DNA of 8,094 nucleotides from Eggerthellaceae bacterium (GCA_017533165.1 JAFXIM010000098.1:1-8094), one strand, 5' to 3'. Counted from the first letter of the stretch, positions 1 to 6,514 are shown. Made by a program: numbers and translations. Notes: generated from the sequence alone by a model not told the origin.

Positions 1-524
1 AGGGGCTCGTTGCCAGCCTCACGTGCCATCTTGACCACGGCGGCAACCTTATCTTCGCTTCCTTCGATATAGCTTTGCCCCGAGAAACCAGGCTCGACAC
101 TCATAACGAGAACCATGTCCAAATCAGCGATGACGGGAGAAAGAACTTCAACGGGGGTCTTGGGCTTGACGCTGACAGCGGCCTTGACGCCGGCCTCGTG
201 AATCATCCTTACCGCTTCCACCATCTCATCGCCGCTGACAGCCTCGGCGTGGAAAGTGATGATGTCGGCGCCTGCGGCAATGAACCAAGGGATCTGCACC
301 AAGGGATTGGAGATCATCAGATGAACGTCCATCGGAACCTCAGTCGCACGAGACAGCTGCTTGAGCAGGGGGACGCCCATGGTAAGGTTGGGTACGAAAT
401 GACCGTCCATAACGTCAACGTGAACATAACCAGCGCCCGCCTGCGCAATGCAGTCGATATCGGACTGAAGGTCCATGAAGTTTGCAGACAGGATAGAAGG
501 CGCTATTTTCACCGGCTGAAACAT
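1..524 (-). CDS. rpe: Ribulose-phosphate 3-epimerase, C-terminus cut by window edge
   Basis: Interconverts D-ribulose 5-phosphate and D-xylulose 5-phosphate in the cytosolic pentose phosphate pathway. I translated the minus strand from the ATG at 522-524. It gives 174 complete codons of a TIM barrel whose start matches Rpe: APSILSANF at residues 8-16, HVDVMDGHFVPN at 35-46 (metal ligand H35, catalytic acid D37), DVHLM at 66-70 (H68), and the phosphate-loop segment MSVEPGFSGQS at 141-151. The family is usually about 215-225 residues, so roughly 45 residues, including the second catalytic Asp of the VDGG motif, lie beyond base 1. The start is supported by a GGGAG ribosome binding site 4 nt upstream. 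The gene is divergent from the alkyltransferase-like gene, and its leader carries a hairpin with a T-run (541-567). The family assignment is secure; completeness cannot be judged. Confidence 0.96.
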   Translation of the reverse strand, partial: MFQPVKIAPSILSANFMDLQSDIDCIAQAGAGYVHVDVMDGHFVPNLTMGVPLLKQLSRATEVPMDVHLMISNPLVQIPWFIAAGADIITFHAEAVSGDEMVEAVRMIHEAGVKAAVSVKPKTPVEVLSPVIADLDMVLVMSVEPGFSGQSYIEGSEDKVAAVVKMAREAGNEP

Positions 525-540
525 GAGACTCCCTTTTCGC

Positions 541-567
541 AAAAAACGGGTTCGCCCTTCGCGAACC
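541..567 (-). terminator. Hairpin plus T6 in front of rpe (terminator or leader attenuator)
   Basis: Read on the minus strand, GGTTCGC (567-561), a 5-nt loop and GCGAACC (555-549) form a perfect 7-bp stem. It is followed after CG by TTTTTT (546-541), the layout of an intrinsic terminator. It lies about 17 nt before the rpe start codon. On the plus strand no T-run follows, so it would act only on minus-strand transcription, that is, read-through from gpsA across the antisense of the 644-1117 gene, or transcripts starting in the rpe leader. The sequence structure is seen directly; termination activity is inferred. Confidence 0.6.
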
Positions 568-578
568 GCCATAAGGCT

Positions 579-584
579 ATTCTA
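579..584 (-). promoter_or_regulatory. Possible -10 box of an rpe promoter
   Basis: The minus strand reads TAGAAT here, five of six matches to TATAAT, and would place the rpe transcript start near 572, just before the hairpin at 549-567. I find no convincing -35 hexamer at 16-18 bp spacing. A TTGATT at 594-589 is too close to serve this box. Tentative. Confidence 0.3.
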
Positions 585-609
585 TCCCAATCAATTTAAG
601 ACTCGTCGC

Positions 610-615
610 TATAAT
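610..615 (+). promoter_or_regulatory. Perfect TATAAT -10 box of the alkyltransferase-like gene
   Basis: TATAAT at 610-615 lies 28 bp before the GTG start at 644, so the transcript would begin near 622 with a leader of about 20 nt carrying the GAGGAAAGG ribosome binding site. The -35 region at 586-593 is weak (CCAATC-like), so the promoter is either -10-driven or activator-assisted. The box match is seen directly; use as a promoter is inferred. Confidence 0.55.
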
Positions 616-643
616 GATGGCTAGTTAGAGGAAAGGGCGGAAC

Positions 644-1117
644 GTGGTTTTGCGCGATCAAACTTATTTCACCTACCGAACCCCGCACGGCCTCATCACC
701 ATCGGCGTCTGCGATGGGTCCATCACCGCCATCGCGCTCGGCGCAGTGAAGATGCCCGGAGAAAACCGCGCCTGCGAACTGTCGAATCTGTGTGCCACGC
801 AACTGCTCGAATACTTCGCGGGTAGAAGAACCGCCTTCGACCTGCCCCTCAAGCCCCAGGGAAGCGAATTCCAGATCAAGGTATGGGACGCCCTGCAGCG
901 TATCCCCTACGGGCAAACGCGCACCACAGCCGAAATAGCCGATGCCATCGGTTGCCCCGAATCTTTTCGCATGGTGGGCATAGCCATTCGAAAGAACCCC
1001 ATTATCATCCTCATACCGGCGCACCGTGTCGTAGGCGCGAACGGAAAAGTCCCCGGAACGGACAAGCAGGCGCAAAGACGCGCCGCCTTCTTGGAGCTCG
1101 AACGAAGATTCGCCTGA
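644..1117 (+). CDS. Alkyltransferase-like protein: MGMT/Ogt homologue with PAHRV in place of PCHRV
   Basis: This 157-residue protein has the full Ogt/MGMT layout: an N-terminal domain (about residues 1-70) and the DNA-binding/active-site domain (about 73-157) beginning GSEFQIKVWDALQRIPYGQT. The methyl-acceptor motif, normally PCHRV, reads PAHRV at 125-129, so the acceptor cysteine is Ala126. The arginine finger (R109 in FRMVG), H127 and E153 (equivalent to human H146 and E172) remain. The usual Tyr of the recognition helix start is Thr95, and the usual GY-GG loop after the active site reads PGTDKQ (137-142). It should therefore bind DNA but not repair O6-alkylguanine by self-alkylation. Known Cys-less alkyltransferase-like proteins flag such lesions for nucleotide excision repair. 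The GTG start is chosen because GAGGAAAGG lies about 8 nt upstream and no longer in-frame start is available. Automated annotation would probably call it ogt. The fold is certain; the ATL role is inferred. Confidence 0.9.
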   Translation: MVLRDQTYFTYRTPHGLITIGVCDGSITAIALGAVKMPGENRACELSNLCATQLLEYFAGRRTAFDLPLKPQGSEFQIKVWDALQRIPYGQTRTTAEIADAIGCPESFRMVGIAIRKNPIIILIPAHRVVGANGKVPGTDKQAQRRAAFLELERRFA

Positions 1118-1118
1118 T

Positions 1119-2123
1119 CTAAAGACCGTAGAACTCCGTAGTCAGAGGACGATCGGAAAGCTGCGATGCAGCTTTAACGACGTCAACACCATCCCACACT
1201 ATGCTGCGCACGATATCGGTAATGGGAAGCTCGACACCGTACTTCACCGAAAGCGCCTCGAGCGTTTTGCAAGCGAGGGCACCTTCAACCACCATGTGCG
1301 TCTCGGCGTAGAAGTCATCGACGGTCTTTCCCTTGGCAATGTAACGCTCGCCGAAGCGGCGGTTGCGCGAATGCTCGGACATGCAGGTAACCACCATGTC
1401 GCCAGTGCCAGCCAAGCCCATGCAGGTGATTGCCTGCCCACCGCAGGCAACTACCATACGGCTCATCTCCGCCAAACCTCGCGTGATGAGCATGGCAGCC
1501 GTGTTGTCGCCTAGGCCCATGCCGTAAGAAATGCCCACGGCGATGGCGATGACGTTCTTGAAGGCAGCGCACAGCTCAACGCCAACGGGATCATCAGAGG
1601 TGTAAGCACGGAAGGAATCGGTGGCAAACAAGTCGCGGAAGAACACTGCAGTGTCGCTGGACGAGCTGGCGATAACAGTGGCCGAGAAAATACCCTTGAT
1701 GACCTCTTCGGCATGGTTGGGACCGGACAGGACGGCAATGCGATCAGGGTTTCCCAGCTCCTCAGCCAAAACCTCGATAGGAAGAAGACCCGTCTTTTCC
1801 TCAACGCCTTTCGAACAGATGACGATGGGAAGATCGATACCGGCGACATCCGCAATAGCGCGCCCGACGTTTCGGAGCGTATTCGAAGGCGTCACGATGA
1901 CGCAGGCGTCTGCCCCGGCCAGGGCGTCACGATAGGACAGGGTTGCCGTGATACGATCGGAAAGCACCACATCAGTCAAATAGCGCGGGTTACGGTGCTC
2001 GAGGTTGATGGAATCGGCAACCTCGGGTCTACGAGCCCAAAGGCTCACATCATGACCGTTAACGGTTAGGGTTTGGGAAAGCGCGGTTCCCCAGGAACCC
2101 GCGCCAATTACTGCAACTCTCAT
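1119..2123 (-). CDS. gpsA: NAD(P)H-dependent glycerol-3-phosphate dehydrogenase
   Basis: Reduces dihydroxyacetone phosphate to sn-glycerol 3-phosphate in the cytosol, supplying the backbone for phospholipids. At 334 residues it has the normal family length. Visible motifs are the Rossmann dinucleotide loop GAGSWGTAL (7-15), SKGVE (104-108), SGPNHAEEV (133-141), the catalytic-lysine segment AAFKNVIAIAVG with K189, GLGDN (203-207), ITRGLAEM (213-220), GLAGTGD (236-242) and SRNRRFG (252-258). The start ATG overlaps the plsY stop as ATGA, so translation is probably coupled. It is the last gene of the operon. Its TAG stop (1119-1121) is one base from the stop of the convergent gene, leaving no room for an intergenic terminator. 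Together with PlsY and PlsC it completes the route from DHAP to phosphatidate. Confidence 0.98.
   Translation of the reverse strand: MRVAVIGAGSWGTALSQTLTVNGHDVSLWARRPEVADSINLEHRNPRYLTDVVLSDRITATLSYRDALAGADACVIVTPSNTLRNVGRAIADVAGIDLPIVICSKGVEEKTGLLPIEVLAEELGNPDRIAVLSGPNHAEEVIKGIFSATVIASSSSDTAVFFRDLFATDSFRAYTSDDPVGVELCAAFKNVIAIAVGISYGMGLGDNTAAMLITRGLAEMSRMVVACGGQAITCMGLAGTGDMVVTCMSEHSRNRRFGERYIAKGKTVDDFYAETHMVVEGALACKTLEALSVKYGVELPITDIVRSIVWDGVDVVKAASQLSDRPLTTEFYGL
1157..1175. repeat. Perfect 8-bp inverted repeat inside the gpsA 3' end
   Basis: AAAGCTGC (1157-1164), a 3-nt loop GAT, then GCAGCTTT (1168-1175). It lies 40 bp past the stop of the plus-strand gene and encodes part of the KAASQL segment of GpsA on the other strand. 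It could stop plus-strand transcripts, but only three T follow before AAC, so it is a weak intrinsic terminator at best and may be chance within coding sequence. Confidence 0.35.
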
Positions 2124-2845
2124 GCGACCTCGGCCTCTTTTTCCTTTTTGTCGCCAATTCGACGCTCGGTTCCCGCCATAAGACGCTTGATGTTTTCCCT
2201 ATGAGCCCACACGACCGTAACGGCAGCGATGGAGCACAAAACCACCGAAGCCCAATTGCCCCAGAAGTAATACAGGGAGAAGAAAGGGCACGCCGCAGCC
2301 GCGGCAACAGAGCCAAAAGAAACGTAACGCGTGGCAACAACCAACACAATGAAGATGGAGAGCTCGAGCAAGGCACCTACCGGGCCGAACACCATGAACA
2401 GACAACCCACGGCAACCGCGATGCCCTTGCCTCCCTTAAATCCCAGCCAAGGACTGAAGATATGACCCCACACGCAGCCGAGGAAGGAGATGGCAAGGCA
2501 CAGGTTGAATATTGCCTCAGTGCCTCCTACGCCGGCCGACGCTATGACGCCAAAGAAGCTCTCAGCGCTAACCGCCTTAGCGACGAGGGTGTTTTGAACC
2601 TGATGGGCAAAGGGCATAGCCACGACGCCCGAGAAAAGACCCTTGGCAAAGTCAAGCACGAAGACAGCTCCGCCACCCACCTTACCAAGAGAGCGCATGG
2701 CGTTGGTCGTACCGATGTTGCCGCTTCCATGCTTGCGAATATCGGTCTTGAAGAACACCCTGGAAATGATGACACCCCAGGGAATGGATCCGAGCAGAAA
2801 GCTCACCGCAAATAAAGCGAGCACGAGAAGCATGGCTTGAAACAC
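2120..2845 (-). CDS. plsY: Acyl-phosphate:glycerol-3-phosphate acyltransferase, membrane protein
   Basis: Transfers an acyl group from acyl phosphate (made by PlsX, not in this window) to glycerol 3-phosphate, giving lysophosphatidate at the inner membrane. Family motifs are present: GSIPWGVIISR (19-29), HGSGNIGTTNAMRSLGK (39-55), DFAKG (65-69), GHIFSPWLGFKGGKGIA (127-143) and the C-terminal HRENIKRLMAGTE (215-227). Several hydrophobic segments flank them, and the charged tail (228-241) is probably cytosolic. At 241 residues it is longer than the usual roughly 200. The surplus lies mainly between the second and third motifs (about 80-112) and in the tail. The GTG start at 2843-2845 is chosen because AAGGA (2852-2856) sits 6 nt upstream; the ATG four codons later is too far from it. 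It starts 2 nt after the der stop and overlaps gpsA by 4 nt. Confidence 0.97.
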   Translation of the reverse strand: MFQAMLLVLALFAVSFLLGSIPWGVIISRVFFKTDIRKHGSGNIGTTNAMRSLGKVGGGAVFVLDFAKGLFSGVVAMPFAHQVQNTLVAKAVSAESFFGVIASAGVGGTEAIFNLCLAISFLGCVWGHIFSPWLGFKGGKGIAVAVGCLFMVFGPVGALLELSIFIVLVVATRYVSFGSVAAAAACPFFSLYYFWGNWASVVLCSIAAVTVVWAHRENIKRLMAGTERRIGDKKEKEAEVA

Positions 2846-2856
2846 AGCTAGTCCTT
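2846..2856 (-). promoter_or_regulatory. Ribosome binding site that decides the plsY GTG start
   Basis: AAGGA on the minus strand (2856-2852) lies inside the last codons of der and is followed by a 6-nt spacer to GTG at 2845. The der stop codon sits in the spacer, a typical coupling arrangement. Confidence 0.6.
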
Positions 2857-4161
2857 CTTCTTAAACTTGAGCCTGATAGGCGTTCCCTCAAGGTCAAACG
2901 CCTTGCGCAGACGGTTCTCGAGGTAGCGCTCATAGTTGTCATCGACGATATCCGGACGATTGGCGAAGAAGGTAAACTCCGGCGGACACGTAGATGTCTG
3001 GGTGACGTATTTCATGCGAAGAATAGCCTTGCCCTTGCTGATGGTGTGACCTGATTCCCGAATCTCAGACAGGAAGGTGTTGAGCTGGTTAGTAGGAATA
3101 GAAGTGCTGTAGTTTGCGTAGGCCTTGTCAATGGCGTCCCAGATACGATCAACGCGCTTGCCGGTAAGCGCAGAAATTGCGACAACCGGCGCATAACCCA
3201 CAAAGGTCATGCGGTCCTCGATGCGCTCGCGAACCTCAGCCTTGGCCTCAGGTCCCTCAACGATATCCCACTTGTTAAGCACGATGACCATAGCGCAACC
3301 ACGCTCCGCGGCATAACCTGCAACGCGCTGATCCTCGTTGGTCAGGCCAAGCGTGCCGTCAATGACAAGCAGGGCAACATCAGCGCGATCAATAGCACGC
3401 ATGGCGCGAACGAAGCCGTAGTACTCCACGTCCTCGTCGATCTGGCTCTTGCGGCGAAGGCCCGCTGTGTCGACGATGCGATAGAGCTCCCCGTCATGCT
3501 CGACTACGGTGTCAATGGCATCGCGGGTGGTTCCCGCAACGTCGGAGACGATGGAGCGGTCGTTGTTGGTAAGACGATTGGTGAGCGAGGACTTACCCGC
3601 ATTCGGTCGGCCGATGATGGCCACGTTGATGGAAGGCTCATCTTCCACGTTATCCACTTCAACCTTGCGCAGCTCATCCACGATGACGTCGAGCAGGTCA
3701 CCCGTGCCATGACCGTGCGTTGCAGAAACCGGCCAAGGATCGCCGAGGCCAAGCTGGTAGAACTCCCACATCTCATCGAGACGGCCAGGAGTGTCAAGCT
3801 TGTTCACCGCCAAAAACACCGGCTTGTCGGACTTGCGAAGGATGCGGGCGACCTCTTCGTCATCGGAGTTGATGCCCGTCTTGCCGTCAACCAAAAAAAC
3901 GATGACGTCGGCTTCTCGCGTTGCCTCGAAAGCCTGGTTGCGAATGGAGCCCTGAAAAACGTCGTCTTCGCCCATTTCAATACCGCCAGTGTCGATAAGG
4001 GTGAAGTCAACGCCGTTCCAATCGGCCTTATGGTAAGAGCGGTCGCGGGTGACGCCGCGCATCTCGTGCACGATGGCATCGTTTTGCTGGGAGATGCGGT
4101 TCACGAAGGTGGACTTGCCCACGTTGGGGCGTCCGACGATCGCAACAATAGGTAGTGCCAT
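2848..4161 (-). CDS. der: Ribosome biogenesis GTPase Der (EngA), double G domain
   Basis: Cytosolic tandem GTPase needed for assembly of the large ribosomal subunit. Its 437 residues are the standard length. The first G domain has GRPNVGKS (10-17), DTGG (57-60), NKLD (120-123) and SA (146-147). The second has GRPNAGKS (184-191), DTAG (231-234), NKWD (296-299) and SAL (330-332). The KH-like domain covers about 355-435 and includes PPEFTFFANRPD, ending in a basic KFKKKD tail. All nucleotide-binding motifs are intact, so both domains should bind GTP. The ATG start has AAAGGA about 6 nt upstream. It is separated from the radical SAM gene upstream by 86 nt, the widest gap of the operon, and from plsY by 2 nt, so it may also have its own internal promoter, although I see no clear one. 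Confidence 0.99.
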   Translation of the reverse strand: MALPIVAIVGRPNVGKSTFVNRISQQNDAIVHEMRGVTRDRSYHKADWNGVDFTLIDTGGIEMGEDDVFQGSIRNQAFEATREADVIVFLVDGKTGINSDDEEVARILRKSDKPVFLAVNKLDTPGRLDEMWEFYQLGLGDPWPVSATHGHGTGDLLDVIVDELRKVEVDNVEDEPSINVAIIGRPNAGKSSLTNRLTNNDRSIVSDVAGTTRDAIDTVVEHDGELYRIVDTAGLRRKSQIDEDVEYYGFVRAMRAIDRADVALLVIDGTLGLTNEDQRVAGYAAERGCAMVIVLNKWDIVEGPEAKAEVRERIEDRMTFVGYAPVVAISALTGKRVDRIWDAIDKAYANYSTSIPTNQLNTFLSEIRESGHTISKGKAILRMKYVTQTSTCPPEFTFFANRPDIVDDNYERYLENRLRKAFDLEGTPIRLKFKKKD

Positions 4162-4247
4162 GAGTGTTCCTTTTCGTCTATTCCAAACAACAGCTTGACG
4201 CGAGGTACAAAGGGCTCAAGCCCCGTTTTCGAGCAGACCCGAAGGCC
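4162..4247. other. 86-bp gap between the DUF512 gene and der, with a small hairpin
   Basis: This is the only gap above 40 bp inside the operon. It holds a short inverted repeat, GGGC TCAA GCCC (4212-4223), which on the minus strand is followed by TTTG: a 4-bp stem, too weak to call a terminator. The palindrome AAGGCCTT at 4242-4249 overlaps the DUF512 stop codon. No convincing -35/-10 pair for a der promoter is visible. Confidence 0.3.
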
Positions 4248-5675
4248 TTATTTCCCCGCCCCTTCGCTGATAAAATCGATAATTTCAGCCAGATAATCTA
4301 GCGGGTTACAGGATACCACGCGCAGGGAAAGCCCCGTCGCGTTTTCCATATCCGCCACACTTGCGTCATCGAGCGTCACGCCATCATCGTTGAAAACGAT
4401 CTTCGGTATGGCGAAGATGAGCGCCTCGCCATCCGCAGACTCGCTTGCAGCACGAATCGCAGGAACCATGTCAGATGCACACAAGAGCCCCGTGACGTCT
4501 ACGTTGCCGCCAAAATAGTCATTGCGAACAGTGAGGGGAACGAGACGCCCCGCAAGAGGACTCGAATCTATCAGCGCGTCAAGGAAGGGATGCATGGCCT
4601 CTCCCACCATGAAACGCAAGGTGAGTCGAGAAGCTTCGAGCGCCGCCGCGGCGCGTGAGGCAAGGCCGTTTTCGCATGCCTGTTCAAACTCGTCAAGATA
4701 GGATCGGATGATGCCGATGCCATCTTCGAACATGCTGAAATCGCCATAATCGGCAGCGGAGGGCACATGCTCGGCAAGGTCCGCTCCAAAGGCGTTGCGA
4801 TAGAACTCGTCGGCAGCGAAGACCCACAGGTCACCGCGCTCCCTTCGTGCGCGCTCTTGGTAGACGCGAATCGCGTCGATAACGGCTCGAGCATCAGCGG
4901 GATGGTTGAAGCTCTTATCAAAGCGATCCTGATAGCGCGTGTAACCAAGGGGTACGATGCCAACGTTGAGAATGCCCGGCTGGTCATAGGCCCAGCGAAG
5001 CGTTCGGTCGAGTACGTCCCCATCGTTTACACCCGGGACGAGCACGATCTGGGCGTGGACCTCTATACCCGCCTCGAGCAAACGCTCAAGCGCGGCAAGG
5101 CCGTGCGGCGCATGTCTACCAATAAGATTCCGTCGAGCTTCGGCATCGTATGCATGCAGAGATACGCGCAAGGGAGATATATGCTGATCGATGATGCGCT
5201 GCTCGTCTTCGGCAGAAAGATTGGTCAGGGTAACAAAGGTGCCCGACAGGAAACTCAACCTGAAATCGTCATCGCGCATGGAAAGAGAAGGACGCATGTC
5301 TGCAGGCAACTGCCTCATGAAGCAGAAGGTGCAGGCATTGCGACAAAGCTTGACCTTGTCAAACACCGAGTCTTCGAACTCGATGCCCCAAGACTCATCG
5401 AGGTCACGGTAGAGTTCGACTTCGCCCTCTTCCCCGTCAAGGTCTCGATAACCGAGCACGATCTCGTCCTCGCCCGCGGTAAGCCAACGCCAGTCGATAA
5501 TATCGCGCAGGGGCTCGCCGTTGACGGATCGAATATAGCAGCCGGGTTCAAATCCTACATCGTATGCGGGGGAGCCCTCTTCCACAGCCGCGATGAGGGC
5601 ATAGCCCTCCGACAGGTCACAGGATTTGACCTGAGCAGAGTTGCGCTCCATGTCTTTGGTTGGATATGGGCTCAT
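4248..5675 (-). CDS. Uncharacterised PDZ-like / radical SAM / DUF512 protein
   Basis: 475 residues from the chosen start. Residues about 25-75 look like a PDZ-type peptide-binding fold (ALIAAVEEGSPAYDVGFEPG, then IRSVNGEPL). Next is a radical SAM region whose iron-sulfur motif is CRNACTFC (C111, C115, C118; CX3CX2C), followed by FMRQLP and LSGTFVTLTNL (143-153). The C-terminal half matches the DUF512 family: ADEFYRNA (288-295), FEDGIGIIR (316-324) and NDYFGGNVDVTGLL (385-398). The family (TIGR03279-like) has no reaction I can name. The frame stays open to 5774, but ATG 5675-5673 is preferred because it overlaps the ispH stop as ATGA and the PDZ region starts soon after; the longer version adds an arginine-rich stretch lying wholly in ispH. 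It sits between ispH and der, as in many Clostridia and Coriobacteriia. Confidence 0.93.
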   Translation of the reverse strand: MSPYPTKDMERNSAQVKSCDLSEGYALIAAVEEGSPAYDVGFEPGCYIRSVNGEPLRDIIDWRWLTAGEDEIVLGYRDLDGEEGEVELYRDLDESWGIEFEDSVFDKVKLCRNACTFCFMRQLPADMRPSLSMRDDDFRLSFLSGTFVTLTNLSAEDEQRIIDQHISPLRVSLHAYDAEARRNLIGRHAPHGLAALERLLEAGIEVHAQIVLVPGVNDGDVLDRTLRWAYDQPGILNVGIVPLGYTRYQDRFDKSFNHPADARAVIDAIRVYQERARRERGDLWVFAADEFYRNAFGADLAEHVPSAADYGDFSMFEDGIGIIRSYLDEFEQACENGLASRAAAALEASRLTLRFMVGEAMHPFLDALIDSSPLAGRLVPLTVRNDYFGGNVDVTGLLCASDMVPAIRAASESADGEALIFAIPKIVFNDDGVTLDDASVADMENATGLSLRVVSCNPLDYLAEIIDFISEGAGK

Positions 5676-6514
5676 GCGCGAACAGCCTCGAGCATTTCGA
5701 CGACGGCGTTGATCTGCTCCTCCGGCGTAGAGGCGCCAGCGGTAACGCCAACGGTAGCGCAATCCTCGAACCAAGAAGCCTGCAGCTCATCGCACGATTC
5801 GATATGGAAGGCACGCGCGCATGACTGGGAGCAAATCTCGGCCAAACGTGTGGTGTTCGAAGAGTTCCTGCCGCCGATAACCACCATGGCGTCAACTCTT
5901 GAGGCAAGCTCTGCAGCAGCGTCTTGACGCTGACGCGTAGCGAAGCAGATGGTCTTTTCCACACGCGGCTCAAGACCTCTTTCGCGAAGCGCGCTTACCA
6001 CGGCGTCAAGGTTTTCACGCATCTGAGTGGTTTGAGCCACCACGCCGATGGGGTCATACAAGCCGTCGGGGATATCTTCCGGTGATCCCACCACGTCAAC
6101 CTTTCCGCCCGCAGCCTCGGCGCAGGCGCACAAACCCTCCACCTCGGGATGATCGGCTTCGCCAAGCACGACAACGCGGCAACCATCGGTAGCAAGGTCA
6201 GCAGCAGCCTTTTGCGCACGCGCCACATGCGGGCAGGTGGCATCCACGACATCGAGGCCGCGATCAATCAGGCGAGCGCGCACCTGGGGCGTAACGCCGT
6301 GGCTGCGAATGACAACCGTACCGCCGTCCACATCTTCGGGAGATGCGGCAACACAAGCACCGCGTGCCTCCAGATCGGCGACGACCTTGGGGTTGTGAAT
6401 CAGGGGGCCGAGGGTGTAAACGCGATCGCAGGCTTCGAGGACCTCGTTCGCCATATCAAGAGCGCGTTGCACGCCATAGCATGCACCCGCATGTCGCGCA
6501 CGAATAACTTCCAT
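5672..6514 (-). CDS. ispH: 4-hydroxy-3-methylbut-2-enyl diphosphate reductase
   Basis: Last enzyme of the MEP isoprenoid pathway. It reduces HMBPP to IPP and DMAPP with a [4Fe-4S] cluster in the cytosol. The 280 residues carry the three cluster cysteines C12 (GACYGV), C94 (DATCPHV) and C190 (KTICFATRQRQ). The substrate-binding residues are H40 (LGPLIHNP), H72 (IRSHGV), H122 and E124 (ADHPEVEG), the SSN triad (218-220) and S262 (GAST). In many Clostridia IspH is fused to, or followed by, ribosomal protein S1; here it is free-standing and the next gene is the DUF512 protein. The ATG overlaps the plsC stop as TGATG and has a strong AAGGAGG (6525-6519) 4 nt upstream, so the start is firm. The stop overlaps the next gene as ATGA. 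Confidence 0.98.
   Translation of the reverse strand: MEVIRARHAGACYGVQRALDMANEVLEACDRVYTLGPLIHNPKVVADLEARGACVAASPEDVDGGTVVIRSHGVTPQVRARLIDRGLDVVDATCPHVARAQKAAADLATDGCRVVVLGEADHPEVEGLCACAEAAGGKVDVVGSPEDIPDGLYDPIGVVAQTTQMRENLDAVVSALRERGLEPRVEKTICFATRQRQDAAAELASRVDAMVVIGGRNSSNTTRLAEICSQSCARAFHIESCDELQASWFEDCATVGVTAGASTPEEQINAVVEMLEAVRA

Noticed and set aside
75..599. 174-codon plus-strand open frame opposite rpe
   Set aside because: The minus strand translates into a clear Rpe with active-site motifs; the plus frame has no domain and runs through the rpe promoter region.
614..628. Tiny leader ORF ATG ATG GCT AGT TAG ahead of the alkyltransferase-like gene
   Set aside because: Its start overlaps the TATAAT box, so it would lie upstream of the expected transcript start and would not be translated.
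5676..5774. N-terminal extension of the DUF512 protein by 33 residues
   Set aside because: The added stretch (many Arg, RYRWRYRWR) lies entirely inside ispH in another frame, and the ATGA overlap at 5675-5672 gives a better start that matches the other junctions of the operon.
4767..5927. 386-codon plus-strand open frame opposite the DUF512 and ispH genes
   Set aside because: It is antisense to two clearly recognisable, motif-complete genes, shows no recognisable domain, and has no consistent ribosome binding site. Codon bias of the real genes leaves stops rare in this frame.
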